Source of the DNA: Corynebacterium kroppenstedtii DSM 44385
GTDB taxonomy: Bacteria > Actinomycetota > Actinomycetes > Mycobacteriales > Mycobacteriaceae
Reading direction: 5' to 3'
NCBI RefSeq assembly: GCF_000023145.1
Contig: NC_012704.1
Location: 1,798,001-1,862,000, forward strand
Length of the DNA stretch: 64,000 nucleotides
Program-made: the position numbers and the translations under genes
Shown: positions 1 through 8,483 of the stretch, piece after piece
Layout: every line of letters starts with the position of its first letter
Position numbering within the stretch: the stretch's first letter is position 1
The notes under the pieces: model-generated
The model's database searches: none
Told to the model about the DNA's origin: nothing
Seen by the model: the letters and a program-made list of their open reading frames with translations, nothing else

Positions 1-110
1 GCACACAAAATATGACCGAGCGCTCGGAATTGCTCCACTACATTATCGGGAAGCTGGTGGCCACGTATTTGAACGTCGAGCCACGCATGATCGATCCAGA
101 TCTGGAATGA
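1..110 (+). CDS. 3' end of an unidentified gene (partial)
   Basis: The frame starting at base 3 is open from the window edge to a TGA at 108-110 and encodes about 35 residues, ending in NVEPRMIDPDLE. It runs tail to tail with whiB2 and stops 10 bp before it. The mix of charged and hydrophobic residues looks protein-like, but the piece is too short to name. I do not recognise the family. It could also be a chance open frame. Confidence 0.4.
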   Translation, partial: TQNMTERSELLHYIIGKLVATYLNVEPRMIDPDLE

Positions 111-120
111 GCCGGCTGCT

Positions 121-480
121 TTAGCCGATCTGCCTCTTCAGACGACGACGCTCACGTTCGGATAACCCACCCCAAATACCGAAGCGTTCGTCGTGCTCGA
201 GGGCATATTCAAGGCACTCGTCACGAACCGCGCAGGCTTTACAAATACGCTTTGCCTCGCGGGTTGAACCACCCTTTTCAGGAAAGAAAGCCTCAGGGTC
301 TGTTTCTGCGCAGAGAGCTTGTTCTTGCCACTCTTGCTCCACAGAATCGAAAAGGATATCAAAGTCCTCGGCAAGGTCGGACGAGTAGGAGACGTCGCCA
401 GGCTGGTCCGGCTGTGTAACTTCCTCTCCCATGAGCGCATGGAGGGTAGCGCGAGGGAAGTGCGCGGATGAATCAGCCAT
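121..480 (-). CDS. whiB2: WhiB-family iron-sulfur transcription factor (WhiB2/WhmD/WhcD type)
   Basis: This 119-residue protein has the four conserved cysteines of the WhiB family, Cys57, Cys80, Cys83 and Cys89 (C-x22-C-x2-C-x5-C), which bind a [4Fe-4S] cluster. The GIWGG turn at 101-105 and a basic tail (RRRLKRQIG) follow, as is usual for the DNA-contacting end. WhiB2 homologues act in cell division and septation. Its place downstream of manC-wbbL-rmlD matches the whiB2 locus of mycobacteria and corynebacteria and supports the subfamily call. The ATG is preceded by AAGGAGAGGC, a good ribosome-binding site. A 540-bp upstream region separates it from manC and carries candidate regulator sites (see 775-790 and 844-870). 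Confidence 0.93.
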   Translation of the reverse strand: MADSSAHFPRATLHALMGEEVTQPDQPGDVSYSSDLAEDFDILFDSVEQEWQEQALCAETDPEAFFPEKGGSTREAKRICKACAVRDECLEYALEHDERFGIWGGLSERERRRLKRQIG

Positions 481-774
481 GCCTCTCCTTTTTGGTCAAA
501 CGACGTGGTCGCGCCGGGGTGGATGGCTACTGGCACGCGTCGCGGTATCCACATCAAGGGTCATTCATGCGGTCAACGGGCCGACAAGCTAGCACTGCAT
601 CTTGTGGGGTCTTATGTTGTGCAGGCCGGCACGCTTATCGCGCACTTTCCGCCCGATATGCGCCATTCGCCCTGATAGAGAGTCAGATTCGCCTGGAAAA
701 ACCAGGCATTACCACTCTCGGAAGGACAAACCAAGCACATTTTCCGTGTCGGCGGAAAGTCTTTCTACAGGACG

Positions 775-790
775 ATTACACACGTGTAAT
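775..790. promoter_or_regulatory. Inverted repeat, possible operator upstream of whiB2
   Basis: ATTACAC and GTGTAAT form a perfect 7-bp inverted repeat with a 2-bp spacer. It lies about 300 bp upstream of the whiB2 start. No regulator is assigned. Confidence 0.4.
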
Positions 791-843
791 TCGAATACGT
801 CAAGCCCAGTCACCTGCGTAAACACGCCACATAAACCCCTTTA

Positions 844-870
844 GTCACATCTGTCACACAGGTTACATAG
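844..870. promoter_or_regulatory. Three 9-bp direct repeats, candidate MtrA response-regulator site
   Basis: Three contiguous 9-mers, GTCACATCT, GTCACACAG and GTTACATAG, repeat with exact 9-bp spacing. The actinobacterial response regulator MtrA is known to bind direct repeats of GTCACA-type 9-mers, and MtrA targets cell-wall and division genes. The site is about 365 bp upstream of the whiB2 start codon, so assigning it to that promoter is an inference. Confidence 0.45.
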
Positions 871-1021
871 GGACGCTGACCCTTTTTCGGAGAAAACACG
901 ACATACCCTCATACTTAACCTGCAGACCACTAGATGTTGTGGTCTACCGACCTCGCATGATTAATATACGTTTCCTTACCAATTTTTCATCAATGGGTGG
1001 GATAGATCCTTCCCGCGGAGG

Positions 1022-2173
1022 CTAAACGTCGGTAGAAAACCTAATTCCGCTATCGGGGATATTCACCCCGGGCCACACGCGGACACCATCGATCAGTTCA
1101 CACCGCGCACCGACCACGGCCCCCTCGCCGATCACCGCGTCGCGAAGAACAGCACGGGCGCCAATCCGGGCCCCGGCGGCAACGATGCAGCGCTCCAAGG
1201 TTGCGCCCGCCTCCACTTCGACACCGTCGAAAAGGACCGTCGTATCTAAGCGGGAGCCGCCGCCGACTTCACAGCCACGGCCCACGTAGGTGCCGCCGAG
1301 CAAGAGCGCACCTCCGCCGATCTGCGCCGACGAGTCCACCAGGGCTTCCCCGGTCTTCCCCACCAAAATCGGCGAATACGCAATGCCCCGCACCAGGTCC
1401 GAGCTACCACGGACGAAATCAGCGGGCGTACCCATATCACGCCAGTAGGCCTGGTCAACGTGGCCATACACGCGTAGACCGTCGTCAAGGAGTTTCGGGA
1501 ACACCTCCCGTTCAACAGACACCACACGGTTCTCTGGGATACGGCCAATAATCTCGCGCTTAAAGACGTAGCAGCCGGCGTTGATCTGGTCCGTCGGCGG
1601 ATCCATCGTCTTCTCTAAGAACGCCGTCACCCGGCCATCCTCATTCGTCGGAACGCAACCAAAAGCACGCGGATCGGGAACGCGCACCAGGTGCATGGTG
1701 ACGTCCGCATCCTTCGTCGCGTGGGTCCCTAACACCGCGCGAAGGTCCGTGCCGCCCAACACGTCGCCATTAAAAACGAGGGCGTTATCGTGGCGGAGCG
1801 ATGGCAGCACGTTACGGATACCGCCGCCCGTACCCAGGGCCTCTTCCTCCACGACATACTCGATCTCGAGGCCTAGGTCCGAGCCGTCACCAAAGTGCTC
1901 CTGGAACACTTCCGCTTTGAACGACGTTCCCAGCACGACGTGGGTCATTCCGGCTGCTTTAATCCGGCCCAGCAGATGCTGGAGGAAAGGCACCCCCGCC
2001 GTCGGCATCATTGGCTTTGGTACAGAATTCGTCAGAGGACGCAGGCGCGTTCCTTTACCCCCCACCAGAATGACGGCATCCGTGTTCTCCGCGAGATGCG
2101 CACCGACTTCTAGCTGCTGTTGATCTGCAGAATCCTGTGCCCATCCTTGGGCACCCCTGAAATCAACGACCAT
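1022..2173 (-). CDS. manC: Mannose-1-phosphate guanylyltransferase-like nucleotidyltransferase (ManB/ManC; called rmlA2 in some corynebacteria)
   Basis: The protein transfers a nucleoside monophosphate to a sugar-1-phosphate, most likely making GDP-mannose for lipoarabinomannan and mannan. The N-terminal Rossmann-type domain opens with the nucleotidyltransferase signature GGKGTRLRP at about residues 38-46. The C-terminal 100 residues are glycine- and isoleucine-rich hexapeptide repeats of a left-handed beta-helix. The ATG at 2173 is chosen because AGAAAGG lies about 10 bp upstream; the frame stays open 22 codons further up without a better signal. It follows wbbL and rmlD on the same strand, as in mycobacteria (Rv3264c-Rv3266c). 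The exact sugar cannot be read from sequence; glucose-1-phosphate is the main alternative. Confidence 0.83.
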   Translation of the reverse strand: MVVDFRGAQGWAQDSADQQQLEVGAHLAENTDAVILVGGKGTRLRPLTNSVPKPMMPTAGVPFLQHLLGRIKAAGMTHVVLGTSFKAEVFQEHFGDGSDLGLEIEYVVEEEALGTGGGIRNVLPSLRHDNALVFNGDVLGGTDLRAVLGTHATKDADVTMHLVRVPDPRAFGCVPTNEDGRVTAFLEKTMDPPTDQINAGCYVFKREIIGRIPENRVVSVEREVFPKLLDDGLRVYGHVDQAYWRDMGTPADFVRGSSDLVRGIAYSPILVGKTGEALVDSSAQIGGGALLLGGTYVGRGCEVGGGSRLDTTVLFDGVEVEAGATLERCIVAAGARIGARAVLRDAVIGEGAVVGARCELIDGVRVWPGVNIPDSGIRFSTDV

Positions 2174-2383
2174 TTTTTCATGCCTTTCTAGACGTGCGTG
2201 ACTCCAAGCCGGGTCAACGGCCTGTGTCACCGCTATCAATGGACGCGCGAAAAGTGGCCGACGCGCGTGCGTACAACGATTCGCGATTAAACTACCACTC
2301 TCCTAGGACAAAACTGTGCTCCCGCGCCTAGGGGCGACGACGTGCCCCGCACTTCCGTCGAGTCCCCCCTCATTTATAAAGCT

Positions 2384-3340
2384 TTAACTCTGATGCCCTT
2401 TGGTATGACTATCCAGCCCAGCCAAGGCGACAGAAATCCCCGTTCGCGCTTTCAATCCGCACCACAGCGCGACACGCAATGGCAACCACCGAAGTCCAGG
2501 ATGCCGATCCGCCTGGAACCGATAGGCGCTGTCATGATGGGCTGGAAGCATCGTTGATTTGTGCTTATTCGCGGAATGGCCCTGCGCGTGAGTCACCGTC
2601 GCCTCTGGGGTGAAGATGTTTTGCCACCCGGCGTGGGTCATGCGATCGCCCAGGTCCACATCTTCCATATACATGAGGTACCGCTCGTCGAATCCGCCGA
2701 TGGATTCAAACGCATCCCACCGCACGAGCAAGCAGGAACCAGACACCCATCCTGCTTCGCGTTCGCGGTCAAGGTCAGCGCCACGTCGGTACTTCTTTGA
2801 CCAGGGGTTATCCTTCCAGATCGGGCCCAGTAGCGCGTGCCCGATACCACTAATAACTTCCGGTACTTCTCGCGCGGACGGATACACACTGCCGTCGGGC
2901 TCCACAATTTTCGGCCCCACTGCTCCGGCCCGTGGGTGGCGATGCGCAGCCTCAATCATGCGGTCAATCGAGCCCGGCGAGAACTCCACATCGGGGTTAG
3001 CAATCACAAAGAATTCGCTGTCCACCGCGTTGTCGTGGCCCCGCCGTCGGGTCAACAGACGAGCCGCAATGTTCACCGCGGTTCCGTACCCCACATTTCC
3101 GCCCGTGCGGAGTAGCTCCACATTGGGCGCCACAGCCGCTTCCGGAGCGCCGTCGGTCGACCCATTATCAGCCATCACGACGACGAACTCCCGGCTGGTC
3201 GCGTCGGCAAGAGAATCGAGGAAACGACGGAGGTGATCCCCTGGCGAATAGGTCACGGTCACGATGGCTAGCGGAGCCCGATCCCCCTTGAGCTGGTGTT
3301 CTGCTGGTGACTCTGCCTGTTTATCGCTCACAGGTTCCAT
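2384..3340 (-). CDS. wbbL: Rhamnosyltransferase WbbL (GT2 family)
   Basis: A 318-residue GT2 glycosyltransferase that would add L-rhamnose to GlcNAc-PP-decaprenol, building the linker that joins arabinogalactan to peptidoglycan. Visible features are the IVTVTYSPGD beta-strand near the N-terminus, ADNGSTDG as the nucleotide-sugar loop, and the YLMYMEDVDLGDR segment that contains the acidic active-site region typical of rhamnosyl GT2 enzymes. It is cytosolic, with no membrane segment. The start at 3340 (MEPVSDK) is chosen by family length, since the upstream extension is Cys- and His-rich and unlike the family; its ribosome-binding site is weak. It starts 24 bp after rmlD, whose product supplies the dTDP-rhamnose donor. 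Confidence 0.88.
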   Translation of the reverse strand: MEPVSDKQAESPAEHQLKGDRAPLAIVTVTYSPGDHLRRFLDSLADATSREFVVVMADNGSTDGAPEAAVAPNVELLRTGGNVGYGTAVNIAARLLTRRRGHDNAVDSEFFVIANPDVEFSPGSIDRMIEAAHRHPRAGAVGPKIVEPDGSVYPSAREVPEVISGIGHALLGPIWKDNPWSKKYRRGADLDREREAGWVSGSCLLVRWDAFESIGGFDERYLMYMEDVDLGDRMTHAGWQNIFTPEATVTHAQGHSANKHKSTMLPAHHDSAYRFQADRHPGLRWLPLRVALWCGLKARTGISVALAGLDSHTKGHQS

Positions 3341-3363
3341 ACTGTACTCGATCCCGCGGTGAA

Positions 3364-4362
3364 TCAGCACACACCGGTGACAGCGCGATGTACACCATCC
3401 TCCCAGGCCGGCAGCGGTGTCAGACCCAGCGCGAGCCACGACGAATTGTCGAGAACAGACCAGTGAGGGCGCGCCGCCGCCGTCGGGTAATCCTCACTGG
3501 AAATCGGGATAACACGATCTGGGTCTGCTCCGACCTCTGCGAATACTTGACGCGCCACGTCCCACCACGTGCACGCACCCGTACCCGTGCAATGTACGAC
3601 GCTCCCCGGGGCAAGGATCGCGGGGAAATTGATCGTCGCGGACGACGCGCCCGAGAGCTCCCACAGGCCGCGAGCAAGATCAAACACATTGGTGGGGCTT
3701 CCCCACTGATCATTAACGACGCGGACGTGGGGACTATCGTCGCCACGGGACTGCTGCTCCAGGCGCATCATGGTGGAGACAAAATCGTGGTGGTCGGGCA
3801 AGGCCAATCCGGAATAAACCCACGCGGTTCGGACAATGACGCAAGGCACGTCGGTATTCTCAAAAGCTGCCTGAACAGCGCGATCGCCGGCTAACTTGGT
3901 ACGACCGTAGACCGACTGCGCATGAGTGGGAGTGTCGACGCGCAGCGGTGCGTGCCCGCCGACGAAGGGCTCCGACGCGTCTGTCGGATTGGCTGGCTCG
4001 CCACCCCCGTCCGACTCGACGGCGTCCCTCTGGCCGTAGACATAATCCGTCGAGATGTGGATAAAAGGTATTTCTGCCTGGGCGGCCGCCTGCGCTAAAT
4101 ACGCGGCACCATCCGTGTTGACAGCACGTGCGGCGTCCTGATGAGCAGGGTCTTCGGCGCGATCCACGGCGGTGTAGGCGGCGGCGTTAATGATCAAGTC
4201 GGGCTGTTCCGAATCCAGAACGTCATGAATAACGTCCTGGTCAGTGATGTCCAATTCCGCCCGCCCCAAACATGAGATACGCCCGCTCCGTACCGGTGCC
4301 GGAGCAGTCATTGCTAACGCGGTTCCTAGTTGGCCTCGCCCTCCGGCGATGAGGATACTCAC
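3364..4362 (-). CDS. rmlD: dTDP-4-dehydrorhamnose reductase
   Basis: The enzyme reduces dTDP-4-dehydrorhamnose to dTDP-L-rhamnose, the donor used by WbbL downstream. The N-terminus carries the Rossmann motif AGGRGQLG, and the short-chain dehydrogenase pair appears as YGRTKLAGD (YxxxK). The length of 332 residues is a little above the usual 290-300, owing to a Ser/Pro/Asp-rich insertion just before YGRTK. A GTG start at 4362 is chosen because AAGGAG sits 10 bp upstream. It is the first gene of the rmlD-wbbL-manC run and is divergent from the LCP gene, with 230 bp between the two starts. Confidence 0.9.
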   Translation of the reverse strand: MSILIAGGRGQLGTALAMTAPAPVRSGRISCLGRAELDITDQDVIHDVLDSEQPDLIINAAAYTAVDRAEDPAHQDAARAVNTDGAAYLAQAAAQAEIPFIHISTDYVYGQRDAVESDGGGEPANPTDASEPFVGGHAPLRVDTPTHAQSVYGRTKLAGDRAVQAAFENTDVPCVIVRTAWVYSGLALPDHHDFVSTMMRLEQQSRGDDSPHVRVVNDQWGSPTNVFDLARGLWELSGASSATINFPAILAPGSVVHCTGTGACTWWDVARQVFAEVGADPDRVIPISSEDYPTAAARPHWSVLDNSSWLALGLTPLPAWEDGVHRAVTGVC

Positions 4363-4503
4363 GGTCTTTACTCTCCTTGTGCCTGTGTACACGGGGCCGG
4401 GTCGCACCACCGTCGTTCGCTACCCATATGTACTCCCCTGTGTGCTCCGTCATAACGGTCATGACGTTCGACATGCCAAACGGTTATCGCGTCTCGCATA
4501 AAC

Positions 4504-4519
4504 TACAGCGTAAGCTGTA
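4504..4519. promoter_or_regulatory. Inverted repeat between rmlD and the LCP gene
   Basis: TACAGC-GTAA-GCTGTA is a perfect 6-bp inverted repeat with a 4-bp spacer, placed about 75 bp before the LCP start and 142 bp before rmlD. A TATATT-like -10 follows directly (4519-4524). It may be an operator controlling one or both divergent cell-wall units. Confidence 0.4.
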
Positions 4520-4592
4520 TATTCTCGAAAAGCTTCACGGTCATGCCGCCTTAATGTGTAGGCATAGCTATCGACCAAAGGAAATTTTTTGT

Positions 4593-6614
4593 ATGGGTAG
4601 GACTGACGATTCTCGAGGCCAGGGCCCGAAGAGGCACTACTGGCGCGGTGACGACTCACATGGACGCTCGTCGCACGAACGCAGCGGCGACGCATCACGG
4701 CGGGGTTCCTATCGCCACGAGTCGGCATCCGGAGCCGGGGCCAACGACGCCACCAGCGAACAGTCTGGCGCCGGGCGTCGCGGCTACAACGGATCTACCC
4801 GCTATTCCGCCTCACGTCACACCCCTGATGACCACTCTGGTCACGAGAACCTGCGCGACCGCACCCCTCGCGAGCGCGGCAATCACCGCCACCGGTCCAC
4901 CGACGCGTACCGACGCAGGAACACCTACGCAGAATCCTCCCGCCCATCGCGCGAGAGAAACCGCCCGGCGAATCGCGCCGCCGGAGCCCGCGTCATTCAG
5001 GCACCGCCGAACGCACGCCCCAGCCACAAACAGGTCGGCTCGCGGGCGGTCAAGTCGCTCTTAGTGGTCATGGCGTTGGTCTGCGTCATACTGCCCGCCG
5101 TCGGCTATAAAGCAATCGGCGGGTTGGGCAATGAGATGGCCTCCGCCGGGAACCTCAAGCTGGGCGAAAAGGGCAAAGCGAAGGACGGCGCCACCGATAT
5201 CCTCCTCGTCGGCGCGGATTCACGCACCGATGCCAAGGGCACCCCCCTCACGGAGGAAGAGGCGAAAATGCTCCGCGCCGGGGATGACGTCGCAACCCTC
5301 AATACCGACACGATCGTCCTCATCCGCGTGCCCAATGATGGTTCGTCGGCAACGGCCATTTCCATTCCCCGCGATTCCTACATTCATACGAAAGACTTGG
5401 GGAACACGAAGATCAACGCGGTGTTCGGATCAACCAAGTTTGAGAAGGAAAAGGAGCTCCAGGAAGAGGGGAAGGATAAGGACGACATAGATAAGGAGTC
5501 CACAGAAGCTGGGCGTTCCGCACTGATCGACGCCGTGGCGAACCTCACGGGGATTACGGTCGATCACTACGCCGAGATCGGGCTTCTGGGGTTTGTGCTG
5601 CTCACCAATGCTGTCGGTGGTGTGGAGGTCTGTCTGAACAACGACGTTGACGACGACTTCTCCGGGGCGCACTTCAAGAAGGGCGTACAAACGCTTGATG
5701 GCGCGGATGCTCTGTCGTTCGTCCGCCAGCGTCACGGCCTTCCCCGTGGCGACCTTGACCGCATCGCGCGGCAGCAGGCGTTCATGGCGTCGTTGGCCCA
5801 CAAGATTCTGTCGACGGGCACGCTGACGAGCACGTCGAAAATCTCGAAACTCTCCGAGGCTGTTGAGCGGTCGGTTGTGTTGGACAACGACTGGGATGTC
5901 ATGAGCTTTGCGACGCAGATGCAGGATGTTGCCGGCGGGCATGTGTCATTCCAAACCATTCCGACGACCAGCCTGGATGGAACGGGCGACAATGGCGAAT
6001 CCATCGTTACCGTCGATCCCGACCAGGTGAAGGCGTTCGTCGCGAAGACCGTCGGCGAGGAGCCGCCGAAGAAGAGCGAGGATAAGCACAAGGATTCGAG
6101 CGAATCGCCGTCCGAGAGCTCAACTGAAGAACCGATCGAACGGGACTTCATGGCGTCGCAATACACGGTGACGGTGACGAATGGTTCGTCCGTCACGGGC
6201 CTGGCCAGCCGGGTCTCGAAGATCGCGACAAGTGAGAGCTACGCGGAAGGGACCACCGCGAATGACACGGAGGGCAGCTCGCAGACCAGCGTCGTAAAGG
6301 CTGCTGATCCGGATTCGCACCCCGCGAAGTTCCTGGCTCAGAAGTTGCATCTGAAGGTGGAGCAGGACTCGTCGCTCTCGGATAACGAGATCAACGTGTA
6401 CCTGACTAATGACTACAACGGGCCGGGCAAGACCGAGGATTCTCTGCAGAAATACCTTGATGGAGAAGAGTCCGGCGACAGCAACAACGCGGATGCGAAC
6501 GCTGGGGCTGGGAGCGCTGGCGATGCCGGACCTGGTGAGAAGGGTGAGACCAATACTCAGCCTGGCGAGTCACCGAAGTTTGATGCTGGTGACAGCCCCA
6601 AGTGCGTGAATTAA
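4593..6614 (+). CDS. LytR-CpsA-Psr (LCP) family cell-wall ligase with LytR_C domain
   Basis: LCP proteins transfer polyprenyl-linked polymers onto peptidoglycan; in corynebacteria this is arabinogalactan ligation. The 673-residue protein has a hydrophilic cytosolic N-terminus of about 150 residues rich in Arg, Ser, Gly and His, a membrane segment at about 153-175, and the LCP catalytic domain at about 200-400. Landmarks are DILLVGADSRTD, the Arg-containing SIPRDSYI, and FVRQRHGLPRGDLDR. A LytR_C domain begins near QYTVTVTNGSSV at about 523. An acidic Gly/Asn/Asp tail ends the protein. The ATG at 4593 has AAAGGAAA upstream; the frame is open further 5' but overlaps the rmlD promoter. The location beside rmlD matches Rv3267 (CpsA-like) in mycobacteria. 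Confidence 0.9.
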   Translation: MGRTDDSRGQGPKRHYWRGDDSHGRSSHERSGDASRRGSYRHESASGAGANDATSEQSGAGRRGYNGSTRYSASRHTPDDHSGHENLRDRTPRERGNHRHRSTDAYRRRNTYAESSRPSRERNRPANRAAGARVIQAPPNARPSHKQVGSRAVKSLLVVMALVCVILPAVGYKAIGGLGNEMASAGNLKLGEKGKAKDGATDILLVGADSRTDAKGTPLTEEEAKMLRAGDDVATLNTDTIVLIRVPNDGSSATAISIPRDSYIHTKDLGNTKINAVFGSTKFEKEKELQEEGKDKDDIDKESTEAGRSALIDAVANLTGITVDHYAEIGLLGFVLLTNAVGGVEVCLNNDVDDDFSGAHFKKGVQTLDGADALSFVRQRHGLPRGDLDRIARQQAFMASLAHKILSTGTLTSTSKISKLSEAVERSVVLDNDWDVMSFATQMQDVAGGHVSFQTIPTTSLDGTGDNGESIVTVDPDQVKAFVAKTVGEEPPKKSEDKHKDSSESPSESSTEEPIERDFMASQYTVTVTNGSSVTGLASRVSKIATSESYAEGTTANDTEGSSQTSVVKAADPDSHPAKFLAQKLHLKVEQDSSLSDNEINVYLTNDYNGPGKTEDSLQKYLDGEESGDSNNADANAGAGSAGDAGPGEKGETNTQPGESPKFDAGDSPKCVN

Positions 6615-6622
6615 CGGGTGTG

Positions 6623-6667
6623 TGCCGGCGGGGCTAGGACAACCGATCCCTCGCCCCGCAAACGGCA
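6623..6667 (+). terminator. Hairpin after the LCP gene
   Basis: TGCCG-GCGGGGC pairs with GCCCCGC-(AAA)-CGGCA around an 18-nt loop, giving a strong two-part stem 9 bp after the LCP stop codon. There is no U-run, so it may be only a partial or RNA-processing stop before the TIGR03089 gene. Confidence 0.5.
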
Positions 6668-6707
6668 CGCAACCCAATAACGACGCAACCTTAGAAATGG
6701 AGCACCG

Positions 6708-7613
6708 ATGGACCTGCTGAGAGCTGCGCTGAAGCACGACCCCAGTGCGCCACGCCTGACTGTCTACGTGGATTCCCCCGACCCGCGGAAATCGTCCCGC
6801 ATGGAGTTCAGCACCATCACCCTGGATAATTGGGCGTCCAAGCTCGGGAATTATTTCCTCGACGAAGCCATGATGGAGCCCGGCGACTCTGTGGCCGTGG
6901 CTATGCCAGCCCGGTGGCAGACTGCCGCGGTCATCCTTGGAGCAGTTCGAGCTGGCATCACACTTATCGACGACGAGACCGCTGCCGACGCGGAGACCGT
7001 TGGCCTTGTTGCGTTTGTTGAATCTCTGCTTGCGTCCTCGGGCGCGGAGGGAGATAGCGTAGAACCTTCAGCGGACGCCGACACACGAACCGGCAACCCA
7101 TTCTTGCGCTATACCGACAACGTAACGGCATATTCTGACGCCCCGGTTTATCTCTGCACCGACGACCCCTTTGGACGCTCGGTCGAAGACACTGGGGTTG
7201 ACCTGGACGAACTCAACGTCGAGGAGCCGGTGGATCTCTTTGGCGAGGCCCGACTATGCCCCGACGCTTTTATGGGCGACGACTCGGCAGCGGACGATCC
7301 CGACCACATCGTTCTCCGCGACCACAACGGACCTCTGACAGTCGACGAGCTCTATGAGGCTGGTCAGCGGTGGTACGAGGCGCAGATTCACGACAATGAT
7401 GCGGTGGCGGACGATAGCGATAACCCACCTCAGCCACACCGTGCGCTTCTGGGCGCGTGGCCAAGCATCCGTGACTTCTTAATCGTCGCCGTCGGGACCT
7501 GGATGAATAATGGGTCTCTCGTCATTTATTCCGATGAAACCAACCGGAATGACGGCCGATACCGCGATATTGCGGCGACCGAAAAAGCCGCTATCAGCGG
7601 TTACCCACAATAA
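6708..7613 (+). CDS. TIGR03089 family protein (AMP-binding-like, function unknown)
   Basis: This 301-residue protein resembles the actinobacterial TIGR03089 family (Rv3268 type), a degraded relative of acyl-CoA synthetases and AMP-binding enzymes. Visible segments are LDNWASKLGNYFLDEAMM and the GDSVAVAMPARWQTAAVILGAVRAG region, which mimics the start of an adenylation domain, and a C-terminal GTWMNNGSLVIYS segment. No full phosphate-binding loop or adenylation core is present, so catalysis is doubtful. The middle third (about 110-230) is very acidic. GGAG lies 9 bp before the ATG. The position directly after an LCP gene is conserved in mycobacteria. Its role is not known. Confidence 0.8.
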   Translation: MDLLRAALKHDPSAPRLTVYVDSPDPRKSSRMEFSTITLDNWASKLGNYFLDEAMMEPGDSVAVAMPARWQTAAVILGAVRAGITLIDDETAADAETVGLVAFVESLLASSGAEGDSVEPSADADTRTGNPFLRYTDNVTAYSDAPVYLCTDDPFGRSVEDTGVDLDELNVEEPVDLFGEARLCPDAFMGDDSAADDPDHIVLRDHNGPLTVDELYEAGQRWYEAQIHDNDAVADDSDNPPQPHRALLGAWPSIRDFLIVAVGTWMNNGSLVIYSDETNRNDGRYRDIAATEKAAISGYPQ

Positions 7614-7686
7614 CGCGCAATAAGGGCACTATCTGGCGCACCTTCCAGCCCAGGCACAGACACCGGCACCATCATCACTGCATGAC

Positions 7687-7715
7687 AAAAGCGGATGCCT
7701 CGTCGGCACCCGCTT
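7687..7715 (-). terminator. Rho-independent terminator of the DoxX-like gene
   Basis: On the minus strand the arms AAGCGG and CCGCTT, with an inner TGCC/GGCA pairing, form a hairpin followed by TTTT. It lies 25 bp past the DoxX-like stop codon and faces the end of the TIGR03089 gene. Confidence 0.7.
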
Positions 7716-7739
7716 CATCTAAAAATTACCAAGCAGAAT

Positions 7740-8315
7740 TTACTTGGAGTGGCACTTCGAGTGGCACTTGGTCAGGAAAGCCAGCTTCCCACCGGTGCGG
7801 CCAACTTTCTGCAAGCCACTGCTCTTGGCTGATTCAATCTTGGCCTTACGCTCTGCACGTGCAGCCTTCTTCTCTGCCTTGCGGGCGCGGCGAGATTCCT
7901 TCTTGGAAACTTCCTTGTGCTTCGTGCGCGGAGCAGCAGCGATGTTCAGCAAACCACCGACGATAGCGGTGTTCAGCGCGAAGCTCAGGGCCTGAGTGTT
8001 CTTCTTCTCTGGTTCACTTTCCTCCCAGAAGCGGTGGCCGGCGTAAGTCGTCGGCACGAGGGAGCCCACCAAGCCAAGTGCTGCAAGGCGCGGGAAAATG
8101 CCGAGGCCCAAGGCGGTTCCCAGGCCCATCATCGATACACCGTTTGCTTGAACAAGAAGGTTGGAGGAAACCGGGAGTTCCTTAATTCCCAGCTTGTCAG
8201 CGGCCTGCTCAACAACGCCGGACAGCTGCTCGGAGTTGTCCAAGGCGTTCTTTCCGCCGACGATAAAAACAGGGGCGATGGCCGCGCGGCCAATGAAACG
8301 CAGAAGCTTAGACAT
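7740..8315 (-). CDS. DoxX family membrane protein with Lys-rich, Cys/His-repeat tail
   Basis: The 191-residue protein has a DoxX-like core: an N-terminal amphipathic or membrane segment (LLRFIGRAAIAPVFIVGG), a helix around VQANGVSMMGLGTALGLGIF, and a third (AALGLVGSLVPTTYAGHRFWE). A membrane stretch follows near ALSFALNTAIVGGLLNIAAA. DoxX proteins are small integral membrane proteins, some linked to redox or thiosulfate chemistry. The last 65 residues are almost all Lys, Arg, Ala and Glu, and the chain ends in a duplicated KCHS motif, which comes from a 12-bp tandem duplication. The ATG has GAGGTG about 9 bp upstream. It is transcribed alone, and its function is not predictable. Confidence 0.82.
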   Translation of the reverse strand: MSKLLRFIGRAAIAPVFIVGGKNALDNSEQLSGVVEQAADKLGIKELPVSSNLLVQANGVSMMGLGTALGLGIFPRLAALGLVGSLVPTTYAGHRFWEESEPEKKNTQALSFALNTAIVGGLLNIAAAPRTKHKEVSKKESRRARKAEKKAARAERKAKIESAKSSGLQKVGRTGGKLAFLTKCHSKCHSK

Positions 8316-8483
8316 AAATGTTCACCTCATGAGTCGGATTGGTTCAGTAATGATTCTGATGAAGGTCAGTTGTCGATTGTAGGCGCATTCAGGACATTAA
8401 TCACCATCCACGCGCCTGTAGTAAGGTTTTCGTTGCAAACGCACCAGCACTGCGGACGCCCACACTGCGAACGTCCCACACTA

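Larger units (their letters stand above)
481..1021. other. Long intergenic region upstream of whiB2
   Basis: I see no convincing gene in these 541 bp; the open frames on the plus strand look like chance. The region holds several symmetric or repeated elements: a GCCTGG/CCAGGC hairpin at 691-707, an ATTACAC/GTGTAAT inverted repeat at 775-790, a 9-bp-period repeat at 844-870, and an AGACCAC/GTGGTCT inverted repeat at 924-945 that could fold at the end of the manC transcript. Such length and structure suggest a heavily regulated whiB2 promoter. Confidence 0.6.

Noticed and set aside
4377-4592. 72-codon upstream extension of the LCP gene
   Set aside because: It would cover the rmlD promoter and has an unlikely Cys/His/Tyr-rich sequence; AAAGGAAA marks the start at 4593.
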